Below, piece after piece: positions 54,026 through 62,921 of a stretch of DNA of 64,000 bases (positions are counted from its first letter, which is position 1; each line of letters starts with the position of its first letter). The position numbers and the translations under genes are program-made. The notes under the pieces are model-generated. The model had not been told where the DNA came from, ran no database searches, and saw nothing but the letters and a program-made list of their open reading frames with translations. Location of the stretch: positions 248,001-312,000 of the forward strand of contig NZ_FOVH01000013.1 of assembly GCF_900115095.1 (NCBI RefSeq), in the 5' to 3' direction. Origin of the DNA: Actinomadura madurae. Lineage in GTDB: Bacteria > Actinomycetota > Actinomycetes > Streptosporangiales > Streptosporangiaceae.

Positions 54026-55510
54026 TTACCAAGACGCAGCGATGTACTTCGGTTCCAAGTACTCATCCAAGCCGTGGAACCCTCCTTCGCGTCCGAGTCC
54101 GCTGTGCTTCGATCCGCCGAATGGGGCGGCGGGGTCCGAGACGACGCCTCGGTTGATACCGACCATTCCGCACTCAAGACGTTCGGCGACGCTGAGTGCT
54201 TCGCCGAGGTCCCCGCTCTGCACGAATGACACGAGGCCCATGTCGGAGTCGTTGGCAAGTCGCACGGCTTCGTCGGTGTCGGAGAAACTCACGACGGGCG
54301 CCACAGGTCCGAAGATCTCGACCCGGAGGATGTCGGCCTCCGGAGAGACGCCCGACAGGAGGGTCGGAGCATAGAAGAATCCATGCTCAGGCAGGGAGCG
54401 GCGTTCGATTGTCGTTCGCGCGCCTTGATCGATGGCGCGGTCGACGATGCTTGTCACCTTTTCGTGCGCCGCTTCGTTGATAAGCGGGCCCATCTCTACC
54501 GTGGGTTGGAATCCATTGCCCACGGTCACATCGGCCAACGCGGTCGACAGGCGCGAAGTGAACTCCTCGACCACACTCTCGTGGACGTAGAAGCGATTCG
54601 CGGCAGTGCAGGACTGGCCGCTGTTGCGCAGCTTCGCCACCATCGCGTTCTTGACTGCAGCGTCGAGATCGGCGCTTGGGAAGACCAGGAACGGGGCGTT
54701 GCCGCCCAGTTCCATCGAACATGAGATGACACCGGCCGCGGCGGCGCGCAGGAGTGTCTGACCCGTGGCGGTCGAGCCCGTGAACGACAGCTTGCGCACT
54801 CGTGGGTCATCGAGCAGCGCGCCGACCACGCCGGGCGCGTCGCTGGTCGTGACCACTGTGACGACTCCGGGCGGGAGCCCCGCCCGTTCCAGGACGGCCG
54901 CGAGCGCGATCGCGCTGAACGGGGTCTCCGGGGCCGGTTTGAGCACGGCCGTGCATCCAGCCCCGATCGCGGGTGCCAGCTTTCGGGCGGCCATCGCGGA
55001 CGGGAAGTTCCAGGGCGTCACCAGCACCGACGGGCCGATCGGGTGCCGGCTGACAAGGATGTGGTTGTCTCCGCTCGGCGCCGGGCGGAATTCGCCGTCG
55101 AGGGTCGTCACCTGCGATGAGTACCAGCGGAAGAATTCGGCGGAGTAGTCGATCTCGGCCCGCGCCTCGGCCAGTGACTTGCCGTTCTCGGCCGTGATGA
55201 GCCGTGCCAGGGGCTCCCTCTCGGCGAGCATGATCTCGTAGGTGCGACGCAGGACCTCGGCCCGAAACCGGGGTGCGGTCGCGGCCCAGGACCCTGCCAC
55301 CGCGGCGCCGACGTCGAGTGCCGCCCGCGCGTCGTCGGGCGTCGCGTCGGCGACCGTGCCGAGTTCGCGTCCGGTGGCCGGGTCGATCACGGCGAGAACC
55401 TCGCCGGACGCGGGCTTCTCCCAGCCGTCCCCGAGGCGCAGAGCCGTTGCGGCCCGCGTGCCTCCACCGACGGCCTGCAGAAGCCCGAAGACGTCGATCT
55501 GCTCGCTCAT
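54026..55510 (-). CDS. NAD(P)-dependent aldehyde dehydrogenase, succinate-semialdehyde dehydrogenase-like
   Basis: The 494-residue ALDH has N168 in TPWNFP, catalytic base E267 in MELGGNAPF and nucleophile C301 in NSGQSCTAANRF. NSGQSC rather than NxGQxC with other residues, and the end GGSKHSGLGREGG, are typical of succinate-semialdehyde dehydrogenase-type enzymes. Its ATG overlaps the stop of the DapA-like gene (ATGA). In this cluster it would oxidise the aldehyde produced by the aldolase. Confidence 0.93.
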   Translation of the reverse strand: MSEQIDVFGLLQAVGGGTRAATALRLGDGWEKPASGEVLAVIDPATGRELGTVADATPDDARAALDVGAAVAGSWAATAPRFRAEVLRRTYEIMLAEREPLARLITAENGKSLAEARAEIDYSAEFFRWYSSQVTTLDGEFRPAPSGDNHILVSRHPIGPSVLVTPWNFPSAMAARKLAPAIGAGCTAVLKPAPETPFSAIALAAVLERAGLPPGVVTVVTTSDAPGVVGALLDDPRVRKLSFTGSTATGQTLLRAAAAGVISCSMELGGNAPFLVFPSADLDAAVKNAMVAKLRNSGQSCTAANRFYVHESVVEEFTSRLSTALADVTVGNGFQPTVEMGPLINEAAHEKVTSIVDRAIDQGARTTIERRSLPEHGFFYAPTLLSGVSPEADILRVEIFGPVAPVVSFSDTDEAVRLANDSDMGLVSFVQSGDLGEALSVAERLECGMVGINRGVVSDPAAPFGGSKHSGLGREGGFHGLDEYLEPKYIAASW

Positions 55511-56526
55511 GCGGGGTTCCGGCCGATGAAGAACTCCCGGAACGGGTCCATGCTCGGTTCGAGGCCCGAGTCGATGAGCCCCTTGCGCAGGGCCGTCATC
55601 TGCGCGTCGTGGATGCGCTGCGTGGGAGCACGCAGCGGACCGCCGTTGTAGCCCTGCAACCAGGCCTCGAACTTCCAGGCCTGCCGGTTGATGAACCACC
55701 CGCCGTGCAGTTGCGGCCCGAGCTGCTGCTTGGCGCGGCGAGCCGGGTGGATCTGCCAGTAGAGGCGCGTGGCCTCGTCGAACTCCTCCTTGGCGAGCAG
55801 GTCGAAGATCTTGGGGATCGTCGGTCCGTAGTACTCGTGGTCGCTGGTCGCGGAGACCTGGATCGGGACGAGCTGCGACAGCGGGATGAGGTCGGCCTCG
55901 ATGGGGCAGCTGATCACGACCTCGTCCCCGAACAGGCGGTGGCACTCGACCAGGCCCATGATGCTCGGGTAGCCGCCCTCGGCCTTGATCGCGACGATGT
56001 TCGGGCAGTCGTCGAGCAGCCGCCGGATGACGCTCGCCGGGATGTCCGACGGATGGATGCGGGGCGAGAAGCCCCACAGGTACATCGGGAACATCATGAC
56101 CGCGAGGTCGGTGGCGTCGCAGATGGCGCGCGTGTAGTCGTAGATGTCCTGCTCGGACTCGGGATAGAAGTTCGGCGGGTAGGACAGGAGCGCCAGTTCC
56201 GCGCCGGACTCCTCGGCGACCTTCAACGCCTCCAGGGTGTGCTCCAGGTCGCTCCAGCTGGAGTGGTGGACGAACAGCTGCCGGCCCGCGGCCTCGTCGG
56301 CGGCTATCTCGCAGAACCGCCGGTACTCGGGCAGCGTGATCGAGACCTCCGAGACCAGCAGCGCGCCGGCGAAACCGTACTCGAACTGCTTGCGGACGTC
56401 GTGGCGGATCGCCTGCTCGTTGATGTCCCTGAGATCGTTGGTGAAGGACGGGATGATGACGTTGATGACGCCGCGGAGATGTTCGCGGGCCCAGTCCCGG
56501 GCTTCGCTCCTGGTGTAGTCGACCAT
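55507..56526 (-). CDS. DapA-family (dihydrodipicolinate synthase-like) aldolase/hydratase
   Basis: This 339-residue (beta/alpha)8 class I aldolase has Schiff-base Lys K181 in NIVAIKAEGG and the Tyr region MFPMYLWG (Y149). The first strand INVIIPSF is where DapA proteins have TP/TAL. It lacks evidence for lysine biosynthesis and sits between an aldehyde dehydrogenase (ATGA-coupled) and an ornithine cyclodeaminase-like gene. It fits catabolic members that split a pyruvate-bearing side chain to give an aldehyde. AGGAG precedes ATG 56526. Confidence 0.88.
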   Translation of the reverse strand: MVDYTRSEARDWAREHLRGVINVIIPSFTNDLRDINEQAIRHDVRKQFEYGFAGALLVSEVSITLPEYRRFCEIAADEAAGRQLFVHHSSWSDLEHTLEALKVAEESGAELALLSYPPNFYPESEQDIYDYTRAICDATDLAVMMFPMYLWGFSPRIHPSDIPASVIRRLLDDCPNIVAIKAEGGYPSIMGLVECHRLFGDEVVISCPIEADLIPLSQLVPIQVSATSDHEYYGPTIPKIFDLLAKEEFDEATRLYWQIHPARRAKQQLGPQLHGGWFINRQAWKFEAWLQGYNGGPLRAPTQRIHDAQMTALRKGLIDSGLEPSMDPFREFFIGRNPA

Positions 56527-56540
56527 GTGCTTCTCCTCGC

Positions 56541-57593
56541 CTAGTTGCCTTCGAACCCCATGGGGAGCTCTGCCGTCAGCCCTGCCTCGCGTGCTCGTGC
56601 GAGCGCGAGGGAGGCGATGGCGACGTCCTGGAGGCCGCTGCCGACGGACTTGAAGATCGCCAGATCCGCCTCGGCGGCACGAGAGTCGAGTTCGCCCCCC
56701 ACTAGGGCGCTCAGCGCGTGCACCTTCGTGTCGAACGGGATCCCGGCGCGGGCGGCCGCGAGGAAATCTCCCGCCTCGGAGGTCGCCTCGTCGACGACAT
56801 CGCAGACGATCAGGTCGGAACGCTCGATGAGGTCGACGTCGATCTCGCGCTGTGACGGGACCGTCGAACCGATCGAGACGAGGGTCCGGCACCGGTTCAG
56901 GTCCGCCGCCGATACGATCGGCCGCTCGTCGTGTGAGCGTGCGGCCGCGACCACGAGCTCCGCGTCGCGCACCGCCTCCTCCGCGCTCGCGGCGGCACGG
57001 ATTGGAAGGCCCAGTTCGGCCCCCATCTCGTTGGCGAAGGCCCGCCGCCGGGACTCGGTCGTGCTGAACACCGTCACCGTTCCGACGCCGAGCACGGCCG
57101 TGAGTGCCCGGACGTGCATGCGGGCCTCCAGACCGGTACCGAGGACTCCGAGTGGGAGCACCTCGCCGGCCGCGGTGTGCCGGCGCGTCAGCCGCCGGGC
57201 CGCGAGCGCCGATGTGGCCGCGGTGCGGATGCCGGTGACCGCCCGGGCGTCGACGAACGCCGAGATGGCGCCCGAAACCTTGTCGAACAGCACGACGAGG
57301 TACTGCGCCGTGTAGGGCCGACCGTGACCGGCTCGACGTCCGCCCATCACTTTGAGGCCGAAGTGGTCGCCGCCGCCGGGCAGCGCCGGCAGCACCCGCA
57401 TCCAGTTTCCCTGCGGGGTGGAGGCGACGACGCGCGCGGGGAGCGCCGAGCCGTCGAACTCTTCCCCGTAGACGGTCTCCAGTGCGTCGACGCAGTCCGT
57501 CCACGCGAGTGCCTTCTGCACGGCCTGCCCCGACACGAAGACCGGCTGGTTGTCGGGGGTCCGCACAGGCGACGCGGAGGATGGTGCGCTCAT
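56541..57593 (-). CDS. Ornithine cyclodeaminase/mu-crystallin family protein
   Basis: The 350-residue protein has the OCD layout: WTDCVDALETVY start, GLKVMGGRRAGHGRPYTAQY, NAD-binding LGVLGTGLEARMHVRALTAV, DARAVTGIRTAATSALAARR and VGSGLQDVAIASLALARARE. ATG 57593 was chosen because it lies 4 bases from a large palindrome, whereas the frame upstream runs into the MarR promoter. It starts the minus-strand operon OCD-DapA-ALDH. Family members are imine reductases or cyclodeaminases; a catabolic imine or enamine substrate is possible. Confidence 0.9.
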   Translation of the reverse strand: MSAPSSASPVRTPDNQPVFVSGQAVQKALAWTDCVDALETVYGEEFDGSALPARVVASTPQGNWMRVLPALPGGGDHFGLKVMGGRRAGHGRPYTAQYLVVLFDKVSGAISAFVDARAVTGIRTAATSALAARRLTRRHTAAGEVLPLGVLGTGLEARMHVRALTAVLGVGTVTVFSTTESRRRAFANEMGAELGLPIRAAASAEEAVRDAELVVAAARSHDERPIVSAADLNRCRTLVSIGSTVPSQREIDVDLIERSDLIVCDVVDEATSEAGDFLAAARAGIPFDTKVHALSALVGGELDSRAAEADLAIFKSVGSGLQDVAIASLALARAREAGLTAELPMGFEGN

Positions 57594-57596
57594 GAG

Positions 57597-57625
57597 CAGG
57601 ACCCTGTCATAATGACAGGGTCCTG
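57597..57625. promoter_or_regulatory. 29-bp perfect palindrome between OCD and MarR genes
   Basis: Two 14-base arms (left arm CAGGACCCTGTCAT) flank a single central A at 57611. The palindrome abuts the OCD start codon at 57593 and lies 55 bases before the divergent MarR ATG. This is a very strong operator candidate, or could form a hairpin at the 5' end of the OCD transcript. Confidence 0.75.
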
Positions 57626-57627
57626 TC
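57614..57627. promoter_or_regulatory. GACAGG-GT-CCTGTC site overlapping the 29-bp palindrome
   Basis: This perfect 6-bp inverted repeat with a 2-base centre overlaps the right arm of the larger palindrome. Its half-sites are identical to those at 15862-15875 next to another MarR gene, making it the more likely MarR contact site. Confidence 0.65.
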
Positions 57628-57680
57628 AATATTCGATCCGAGTCGCACCTACGATGTGATCGACAGAGGAGAGGTGGCTC

Positions 57681-58214
57681 ATGGCGCCCGAACGGCCGAC
57701 CGCGCACCGCGCGGCGACCACGGCGGAGGCGGACGTGCTGGAGTTGCTCCACTCGCTGCACGGCGCCTCACAGGTGTACCGCGCCCGCGCCGACGAGAAC
57801 GCCGCGGTCGGCGGAGTGAACTTCGCGCGCACCCAGGTTCTGGGGCAGTTGCGCGAAGGCCCTCAGTCCGTGCCCGCGGTCGCTCGCCGGCTGTCCCTGA
57901 CCCGGCAGAGCGTCCAGTCCGTGATGGACCGGCTCCTTGAGGCCGGACTGGTGGAGCGCACCCCCAATCCCGGGCATCGGTCGTCGTCGCTGTTCCGCAT
58001 CACGGCACAGGGCTCGGCGGTCATGGACGGCGTCCGGGGCCGGGCCGCCCGGATGTACGCCGCCATCGCCGCGGAGTTCACCGCCTCGGAGATCGAGGAC
58101 CTGACGGCGATGTTGCAGCGGCTGCGCGATCTCGGGCTCGCCACGCCACGCGTCGGCGATGACACCGACGAGGCCCCCGCCGATCTGGACGAGACGCTCA
58201 CGCGGGGGCGCTGA
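57681..58214 (+). CDS. MarR-family regulator of the OCD-DapA-ALDH operon
   Basis: The 177-residue protein has helical arms, HTH VPAVARRLSLTRQSVQSVMD and wing ERTPNPGHRSSSLFRITAQG. GGAGAGG precedes ATG 57681. It is divergent from the OCD operon across the palindromes and its 3' end overlaps the FAD monooxygenase stop by 17 bases (convergent). It probably responds to an aromatic ligand and controls both itself and the divergent operon. Confidence 0.92.
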   Translation: MAPERPTAHRAATTAEADVLELLHSLHGASQVYRARADENAAVGGVNFARTQVLGQLREGPQSVPAVARRLSLTRQSVQSVMDRLLEAGLVERTPNPGHRSSSLFRITAQGSAVMDGVRGRAARMYAAIAAEFTASEIEDLTAMLQRLRDLGLATPRVGDDTDEAPADLDETLTRGR

Positions 58215-59340
58215 GCCGGGCCGTGATCTCCTGCTGGCGCGCACCCAGCGACGCCGCGAACTCGGCCTTGCGCACCGGGTCGGGCTCCATCTCGTTCAGC
58301 AGGATGGCGTGCGCCTGGTCCTGCACGTACTTGACCCGGTCATAGCGCCGCTTCATGAAGGCGTCGAAGGCCTGCGGGACGGCGGTGTCCACGAGCGTCT
58401 CGGCGAGGACGATCGCATCCTCCATCGCCATCCCCGCCCCCTGCGCGAGGTGCGGAGTCACGGCGTGCGCGGCATCGCCGATCAGCACGACGTGCCCCTT
58501 GTACCACGGGGCCGGGAGGAACACCTCTTCCAGGACCGCCACGTGGATCTCGCTCTCGGGCGTGATGGTGTCGCGGACATAGGCGATCAACCCGCCGAAC
58601 GGGGCCAGCTTCTCCTTCAGCAGGCGGGCCTTCTCCGAGCGTCCTGGCATCTCCGACATCGAACCCGGTTCGACGACCAGCAGGTACATCACGTCGTCGT
58701 TCAGATGGAGCACCGTGGCCTTGGCGTCACCGACGTTCCAGTACTCGCTCAGGACCATGTCCGGGTGACGGGGTACCGCCATCCGCCAGCACACGTAGCC
58801 GGTCTCGACCGGCGCATGCCCGGTTCCGAACAGCTCCGACCTCAGCTGCGAGCGGATTCCGTCGGCACCGACCATCAGGTCATAGGGCTGCCGTGAACCG
58901 TCACTGAACTCGACCGTGACGCCGTCGGTCCCCTCGGCGATCTCCCGCCATGTCGTGCCGAGCCGGACGCGCACGCCGAGGTCGCCGACCGCGCGGGTGA
59001 GGACGGCGTGGAGATCGGCGCGGGTCATCGAGATCTGGAAGGGGACGTCGGGCGGATCGGACGGCACGAACTCCGCGGTGAGCCTGCCGTCGGCGGCGAA
59101 CCGCCTGATCCCGCGGTACCGGTAGCCGGCCTCGGCCACCGCCTCGTAGAGACCGAGGCGCCGCAGGGCGCGCAGGGCGTTGGCGGGATGGTTGATGCCG
59201 ACGCCGACCGTGAAGTTCTCCTCCTTGATCTCCGCCACGTCGACGTCCCAGCCCTTGCCGGCCAGGGCGAGCGCCGCGGCCAGCCCGCCGATTCCGGCGC
59301 CGACCACCAGGGCCCTGCGGCCCTCGTTCAGGCGAAGCAT
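58198..59340 (-). CDS. FAD-dependent aromatic monooxygenase (salicylate hydroxylase-like)
   Basis: This 380-residue group A flavoprotein hydroxylase has N-terminal FAD motif VVGAGIGGLAAALALAGKG, the middle motif VGADGIRSQLR and VLIGDAAHAVTPHLAQGAGM for FAD ribityl binding. No extra domain or membrane segment is present. It hydroxylates, or hydroxylates and decarboxylates, a phenolic ring using NAD(P)H. It overlaps the MBL gene upstream by 13 bases, and together with the extradiol dioxygenase forms one minus-strand operon: hydroxylation would prepare the catechol for cleavage. Confidence 0.93.
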   Translation of the reverse strand: MLRLNEGRRALVVGAGIGGLAAALALAGKGWDVDVAEIKEENFTVGVGINHPANALRALRRLGLYEAVAEAGYRYRGIRRFAADGRLTAEFVPSDPPDVPFQISMTRADLHAVLTRAVGDLGVRVRLGTTWREIAEGTDGVTVEFSDGSRQPYDLMVGADGIRSQLRSELFGTGHAPVETGYVCWRMAVPRHPDMVLSEYWNVGDAKATVLHLNDDVMYLLVVEPGSMSEMPGRSEKARLLKEKLAPFGGLIAYVRDTITPESEIHVAVLEEVFLPAPWYKGHVVLIGDAAHAVTPHLAQGAGMAMEDAIVLAETLVDTAVPQAFDAFMKRRYDRVKYVQDQAHAILLNEMEPDPVRKAEFAASLGARQQEITARLSAPA

Positions 59341-60254
59341 GTGAGCGCCTTCCCGCCGTTGAGCGCCATCATGTCGAGGCGAGTCGCGACCAGGTCGATC
59401 TCCTCGCCCGGGGCCGCGCCGTCCAGCTCGGCATAGGCCCGGTGCAGGTTCGCGACGATGCGCTCGCCGTCGCGCAGGTGCTCGAACGGATGCGGCCCGA
59501 CGGTCCGGGCCGTCTCCAGCGGCGTCAGGCCCTGGCGGCGCCCGCGCTCAGCGGTCTCCAGGACGAAGGCCAGGTAGTCGATCTCCGTCTGGAAGACCTC
59601 CGGTCCGCACGGTTCGCCGTGGCCCGGAACCACCACGGCGGGTGCGAGGTCGCGCAGTTCGGCGAGCACCCGCAATGACCCTGAGATCGATCCCGCCGAG
59701 ACGAGCGGCGCGCTGCCGTTGAAGGCGAGGTCGCCGGCGAAGAGGATGCCGTGCTCGGGGATCCAGACGACGAGGTCTCCGGCGGTGTGGGCCGGTCCGC
59801 CGACGCCGCGGACTTCGCAGCGCAGGTCGCCCGCCCAGAGCGAGAGCGTCCCGGTCACCGTCACCGCCGGCCGGGTGCTCCCGAGGTGACCCCAGTGGAC
59901 GTCCGGGAAGGGGCCGTCCGGGTCCGGGCGGGTGGGAACGAGTTCGAGCATGGGGCCGCGGGCCGCCTCGTGGGCGATGACGACCGCGCGGTCGAACTGC
60001 GAGTTGCCGTTCGTGTGATCGGTGTGCCAGTGGGTGTTGACCAGGAGGCGGACGGGGAGCGGGGTGACGGCCGAGATGGCGTCCCGCAGCGCGGAGGTGC
60101 GCGCCTCGGTGGCGGCCGAGTCGACCAAGAGCACCCCGTCGTCCGCCACGACGAAGCCGCAATTGTTGATGAACCAGCCCCCGTCCGGCTGGATGTAGGC
60201 GTGGACGCCCGGTGCCAGCTCGACCGTGCGGGCGTCGGCGATCGCAGTACTCAC
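59328..60254 (-). CDS. Metallo-beta-lactamase-fold hydrolase
   Basis: The 308-residue enzyme has the complete metal motif NTHWHTDH (H75, H77, D79, H80), GPAHTAGD, FAGDLAFNG and PGHGEPCG. AGGAG lies 8 bases before GTG 60254. It sits between the dioxygenase (17 bases upstream) and the FAD monooxygenase. It is related to the other MBL protein of this window at 27718 but keeps the HxHxDH motif. Hydrolysis of a lactone or thioester intermediate is a reasonable guess. Confidence 0.88.
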   Translation of the reverse strand: MSTAIADARTVELAPGVHAYIQPDGGWFINNCGFVVADDGVLLVDSAATEARTSALRDAISAVTPLPVRLLVNTHWHTDHTNGNSQFDRAVVIAHEAARGPMLELVPTRPDPDGPFPDVHWGHLGSTRPAVTVTGTLSLWAGDLRCEVRGVGGPAHTAGDLVVWIPEHGILFAGDLAFNGSAPLVSAGSISGSLRVLAELRDLAPAVVVPGHGEPCGPEVFQTEIDYLAFVLETAERGRRQGLTPLETARTVGPHPFEHLRDGERIVANLHRAYAELDGAAPGEEIDLVATRLDMMALNGGKALTCFA

Positions 60255-60271
60255 GTGATTGCTCCTGGGGG

Positions 60272-61306
60272 TCAGATCGGCGCCGGGGTCCAGAGGCCGG
60301 AGTCCTCCTGCGTGACGGAGTCCAGCGCGAAGAGGTCCTCGATGGGGCCGGCCGTCCCCCACTGATCGCTCCATTCCGGTGTCGCGGGCCAGATGCGCGG
60401 CTGCCATGCGTCCTCGTCGAGGATGCATTCCAGCTCGGTGGTGTACTCGACGACGTTGCCGTGCGGGTCGGCGAAATAGGAGAAGGTGTTGTCCCCGGCG
60501 CTGTGCCGGCCCGGCCCCCACAGCGGCGGGTGACCGTGGCGCACCAGGCGTCCCGTGCCGCGCAGGTACTCGTCCAGGCCGCGCATCTCGAACGAGATGT
60601 GGTTCAGCGAGACCTTGGTGCGCTGGGCGAAGGACAGGCAGTGGTGCTCCGGCGAGACCCGGAGGAAGGCCATGCGGTCGGCGAGCCAGTCCGACAGCCG
60701 GAAGCCCAGGTGCTTCTGGTACCAGGCGCTCGTCCGCCGGGCGTCGGTGCTGTTCAGCACGACATGGCTGAGCCTGCGCGGGACGGACTCGCCGATCTCC
60801 AGATCCCGGAAGGGCTTCGGCGCGACGTCCGAGGAGACCTCGATCAGCCGGCCGTCGATGTCGAAGAACCGCATGCCGTAACCGCCGCCGGGCGTGTCGA
60901 GGACGGCCGGCTCGCGGACCGTCCTCACACCCGCCGTGGCGAGCTCGGTGTACAGCGCGTCGACCGAGGCGGCGCTCTTCGCGGCGAACGAGACGACGTC
61001 GACGCGCTTCTGGCCCGCCTGGCGCAGGCGGACGATGTAGGGCTCGGCGCTGCCGACCGACCCGAGGAACACGACGCCCCGGTCGTCGGCGACCCGGTAC
61101 AGGCCCCAGACGCCCTCGTAGAACGCGACCGCGTCGCGGAGATCGGGCACGCCGAGCCCCACGTGACGCAGCCCGGTGAGATGCGACCGCGCGGCCACCG
61201 CCGAGGGCGGCTCCGGCCCGCGCGGCGCGAGGGGCGGAAGGATCCGCCCTGTGAACGGGGGAGGTTCGGCGTCTATCAGGTTGTTGCGAACGTCTGCTCG
61301 GTCCAT
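60272..61306 (-). CDS. Type I (VOC-fold) extradiol ring-cleavage dioxygenase
   Basis: The 344-residue two-domain VOC enzyme has the C-terminal catalytic half with the Fe(II) triad H181 (RLSHVVLNS), H236 (SLNHISFEM) and E288 (NVVEYTTE). The N-terminal half (LRHVGLGVPDLRDAVAFYEG) lacks the triad, as in catechol 2,3-dioxygenases. It is unrelated in fold to the LigB-type enzyme at 9279, so the window encodes two independent ring-cleavage solutions. ATG 61306 is divergent from a MarR gene across a tandem operator. It heads the dioxygenase-MBL-monooxygenase operon. Confidence 0.92.
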   Translation of the reverse strand: MDRADVRNNLIDAEPPPFTGRILPPLAPRGPEPPSAVAARSHLTGLRHVGLGVPDLRDAVAFYEGVWGLYRVADDRGVVFLGSVGSAEPYIVRLRQAGQKRVDVVSFAAKSAASVDALYTELATAGVRTVREPAVLDTPGGGYGMRFFDIDGRLIEVSSDVAPKPFRDLEIGESVPRRLSHVVLNSTDARRTSAWYQKHLGFRLSDWLADRMAFLRVSPEHHCLSFAQRTKVSLNHISFEMRGLDEYLRGTGRLVRHGHPPLWGPGRHSAGDNTFSYFADPHGNVVEYTTELECILDEDAWQPRIWPATPEWSDQWGTAGPIEDLFALDSVTQEDSGLWTPAPI

Positions 61307-61361
61307 GGTTATCGCGCCCTTCTGTGACCTGGTGCGACACTCTCCGACGCTCGGGCCCTTT

Positions 61362-61389
61362 GTCAACTGGTTGACGTCAACTAGTTGAC
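61362..61389. promoter_or_regulatory. Tandem MarR operator candidate
   Basis: Two perfect inverted repeats abut exactly: GTCAAC-TG-GTTGAC (61362-61375) and GTCAAC-TA-GTTGAC (61376-61389). They fill the interval between divergent dioxygenase and MarR genes and end 4 bases before the MarR ATG. The 6-2-6 geometry equals the GACAGG sites at the other MarR loci but with another half-site. Confidence 0.75.
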
Positions 61390-61393
61390 GTAG

Positions 61394-61912
61394 ATGGATC
61401 GGCGGTACTACAACCGTCACATGACGGAAGCAACTGACGTCGCGAACGGCCTGGGCGTCCTCGACCGGCTGATGTACGTGATGCACCGCATCCGCGTCAG
61501 CACGGCCGACGCCGTGACCGCGACGCTCGCGGATCTGGATCTGACCGGCACCCAGGCGCTGATCCTGGAGAGCCTGTACGAGATCGGCGAAGCGGGCGGC
61601 GCCGAGCTGGCTCGCCGGTGCCTGGTGAGCAGGCAGGCACTCAGCGCCCCCCTCGACAAGCTGGAGAAGCGCGCGCTGGTGTCCCGGCCCGCGTCGCACC
61701 ACAGCGCCCGCGTGCGTCCCATCTCCCTCACGAAGGAGGGCCGCGCCGTCGCCGAGCAGGTGCGCGAGCGTGTCGCGGCGCTTGAGGAACAGTCCCGGAG
61801 CCACTTCGAGGGCGCTCGCCTTGACGACTTCAAGGGCATGCTGGAGGCGTACGCCGAGTTCTGGGAGCAGGCCGCGGTACGGGCCGGGGCGGGTTCGAAC
61901 CGCCGTGGCTGA
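61394..61912 (+). CDS. MarR-family regulator of the extradiol dioxygenase operon
   Basis: The 172-residue protein has HTH GGAELARRCLVSRQALSAPL and wing RPASHHSARVRPISLTKEG. ATG 61394 has no ribosome site and lies next to the operators, so the transcript may be leaderless; ATG 61421 is an alternative, also without a clear site. It is followed by FAH and amidohydrolase genes with overlaps, so the regulator is co-expressed with part of the pathway and controls the divergent dioxygenase operon. Confidence 0.9.
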   Translation: MDRRYYNRHMTEATDVANGLGVLDRLMYVMHRIRVSTADAVTATLADLDLTGTQALILESLYEIGEAGGAELARRCLVSRQALSAPLDKLEKRALVSRPASHHSARVRPISLTKEGRAVAEQVRERVAALEEQSRSHFEGARLDDFKGMLEAYAEFWEQAAVRAGAGSNRRG

Positions 61913-62921
61913 GCTTCAGTGGGGGGACGTGCCGAGCGGTGGATTCGGGTTCGCCCGGCTCGACCTCGGCGGCGGTCCGCAGGTCGCGGTCGTCGCCGAC
62001 GGGCGGTCCTATGCCCTGGCCGACATCATCGACGGCGACCTGGCGGCCGCCACGAGCGTGGTGGATCTGCTCGCCGCCTGGGATCCGGTCTGTGACCGTG
62101 TCGAACAGTGGCTCGCCGAGAGGGCGTCCGGAGCGGCGGCGCGGACGCCCAGCGCCGACCAGGTACTGGTGCCGGTCGAGCGGCCTCAGATCTTCCAGGC
62201 CGCGGCCAACTACCGGCAGCACGTGATCGACCTGATGGTGGCGTCCCCACGGCCCGAGCACGAGCAGGCGAGCGAACCGGAACGCCGCGCGTTCGCCACC
62301 GCGCTGATGGACCAGCGAGCCAGGTCCGGCACGCCGACGGTGTTTCCCGGCACCGTGAGCGGGCTCGCCCCGGCCTTCGGCGAGGTCGTCATCCCGCCCG
62401 TCACCGACCAATGCGACTGGGAACTGGAGCTCGCGGTGGTGCTGGCCCGCGACGCCTACCTCGTCCCTCGCGAGTCGGCATGGCAGTACGTCGCCGGCTA
62501 CACGATCGCGAACGACATCACCATGCGCGACCGCATCTACCCGACGGGGGACAGCTCACGCGGGGCCGACTGGCTCGCCTGCAAGGGCGCGCCCACGCTG
62601 CTTCCCGTCGGCCCTCTCGTCGTCCCGGCGCGGTACGTGCCGGACCCGTCCCGGTTGACGATCACGCTGAAGCTCAACGGCCGGACGATGCAGAACGAGG
62701 CCGCGGCAGACATGATCTTCGACATCCCGCGGCTGATCGAGCACACCTCCGCGTGCGCCCGGCTGGGGGCGGGAGACCTGCTGCTCACGGGGTCGCCCGC
62801 GGGAAACGGCGTCCACCACGGCCGGTTCCTTCAGGCCGGCGACGTGATGACCGGTTCCATCACCGGACTCGGAACGCAGCGAACGCCCGTCGTCGAGCAC
62901 GAGCGGGGCGACCCCACGTGA
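61905..62921 (+). CDS. Fumarylacetoacetate hydrolase-family protein
   Basis: This 338-residue FAH-fold enzyme has metal ligands E173 and E175 in DWELELAVV and an Asp from NDITMRDR (about 204-209), followed by ADWLACKGAPTLLPVGPLVV and the GSPAGNGVHHGRFLQAGDVM loop. These are the very parts deleted in the FAH gene at 28859. GTG 61905 overlaps the MarR end by 8 bases; GTG 61929 is an alternative start. Family members hydrate, decarboxylate or cleave C-C bonds in diketo acids from ring fission, matching the cluster. Confidence 0.9.
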   Translation: MAELQWGDVPSGGFGFARLDLGGGPQVAVVADGRSYALADIIDGDLAAATSVVDLLAAWDPVCDRVEQWLAERASGAAARTPSADQVLVPVERPQIFQAAANYRQHVIDLMVASPRPEHEQASEPERRAFATALMDQRARSGTPTVFPGTVSGLAPAFGEVVIPPVTDQCDWELELAVVLARDAYLVPRESAWQYVAGYTIANDITMRDRIYPTGDSSRGADWLACKGAPTLLPVGPLVVPARYVPDPSRLTITLKLNGRTMQNEAAADMIFDIPRLIEHTSACARLGAGDLLLTGSPAGNGVHHGRFLQAGDVMTGSITGLGTQRTPVVEHERGDPT

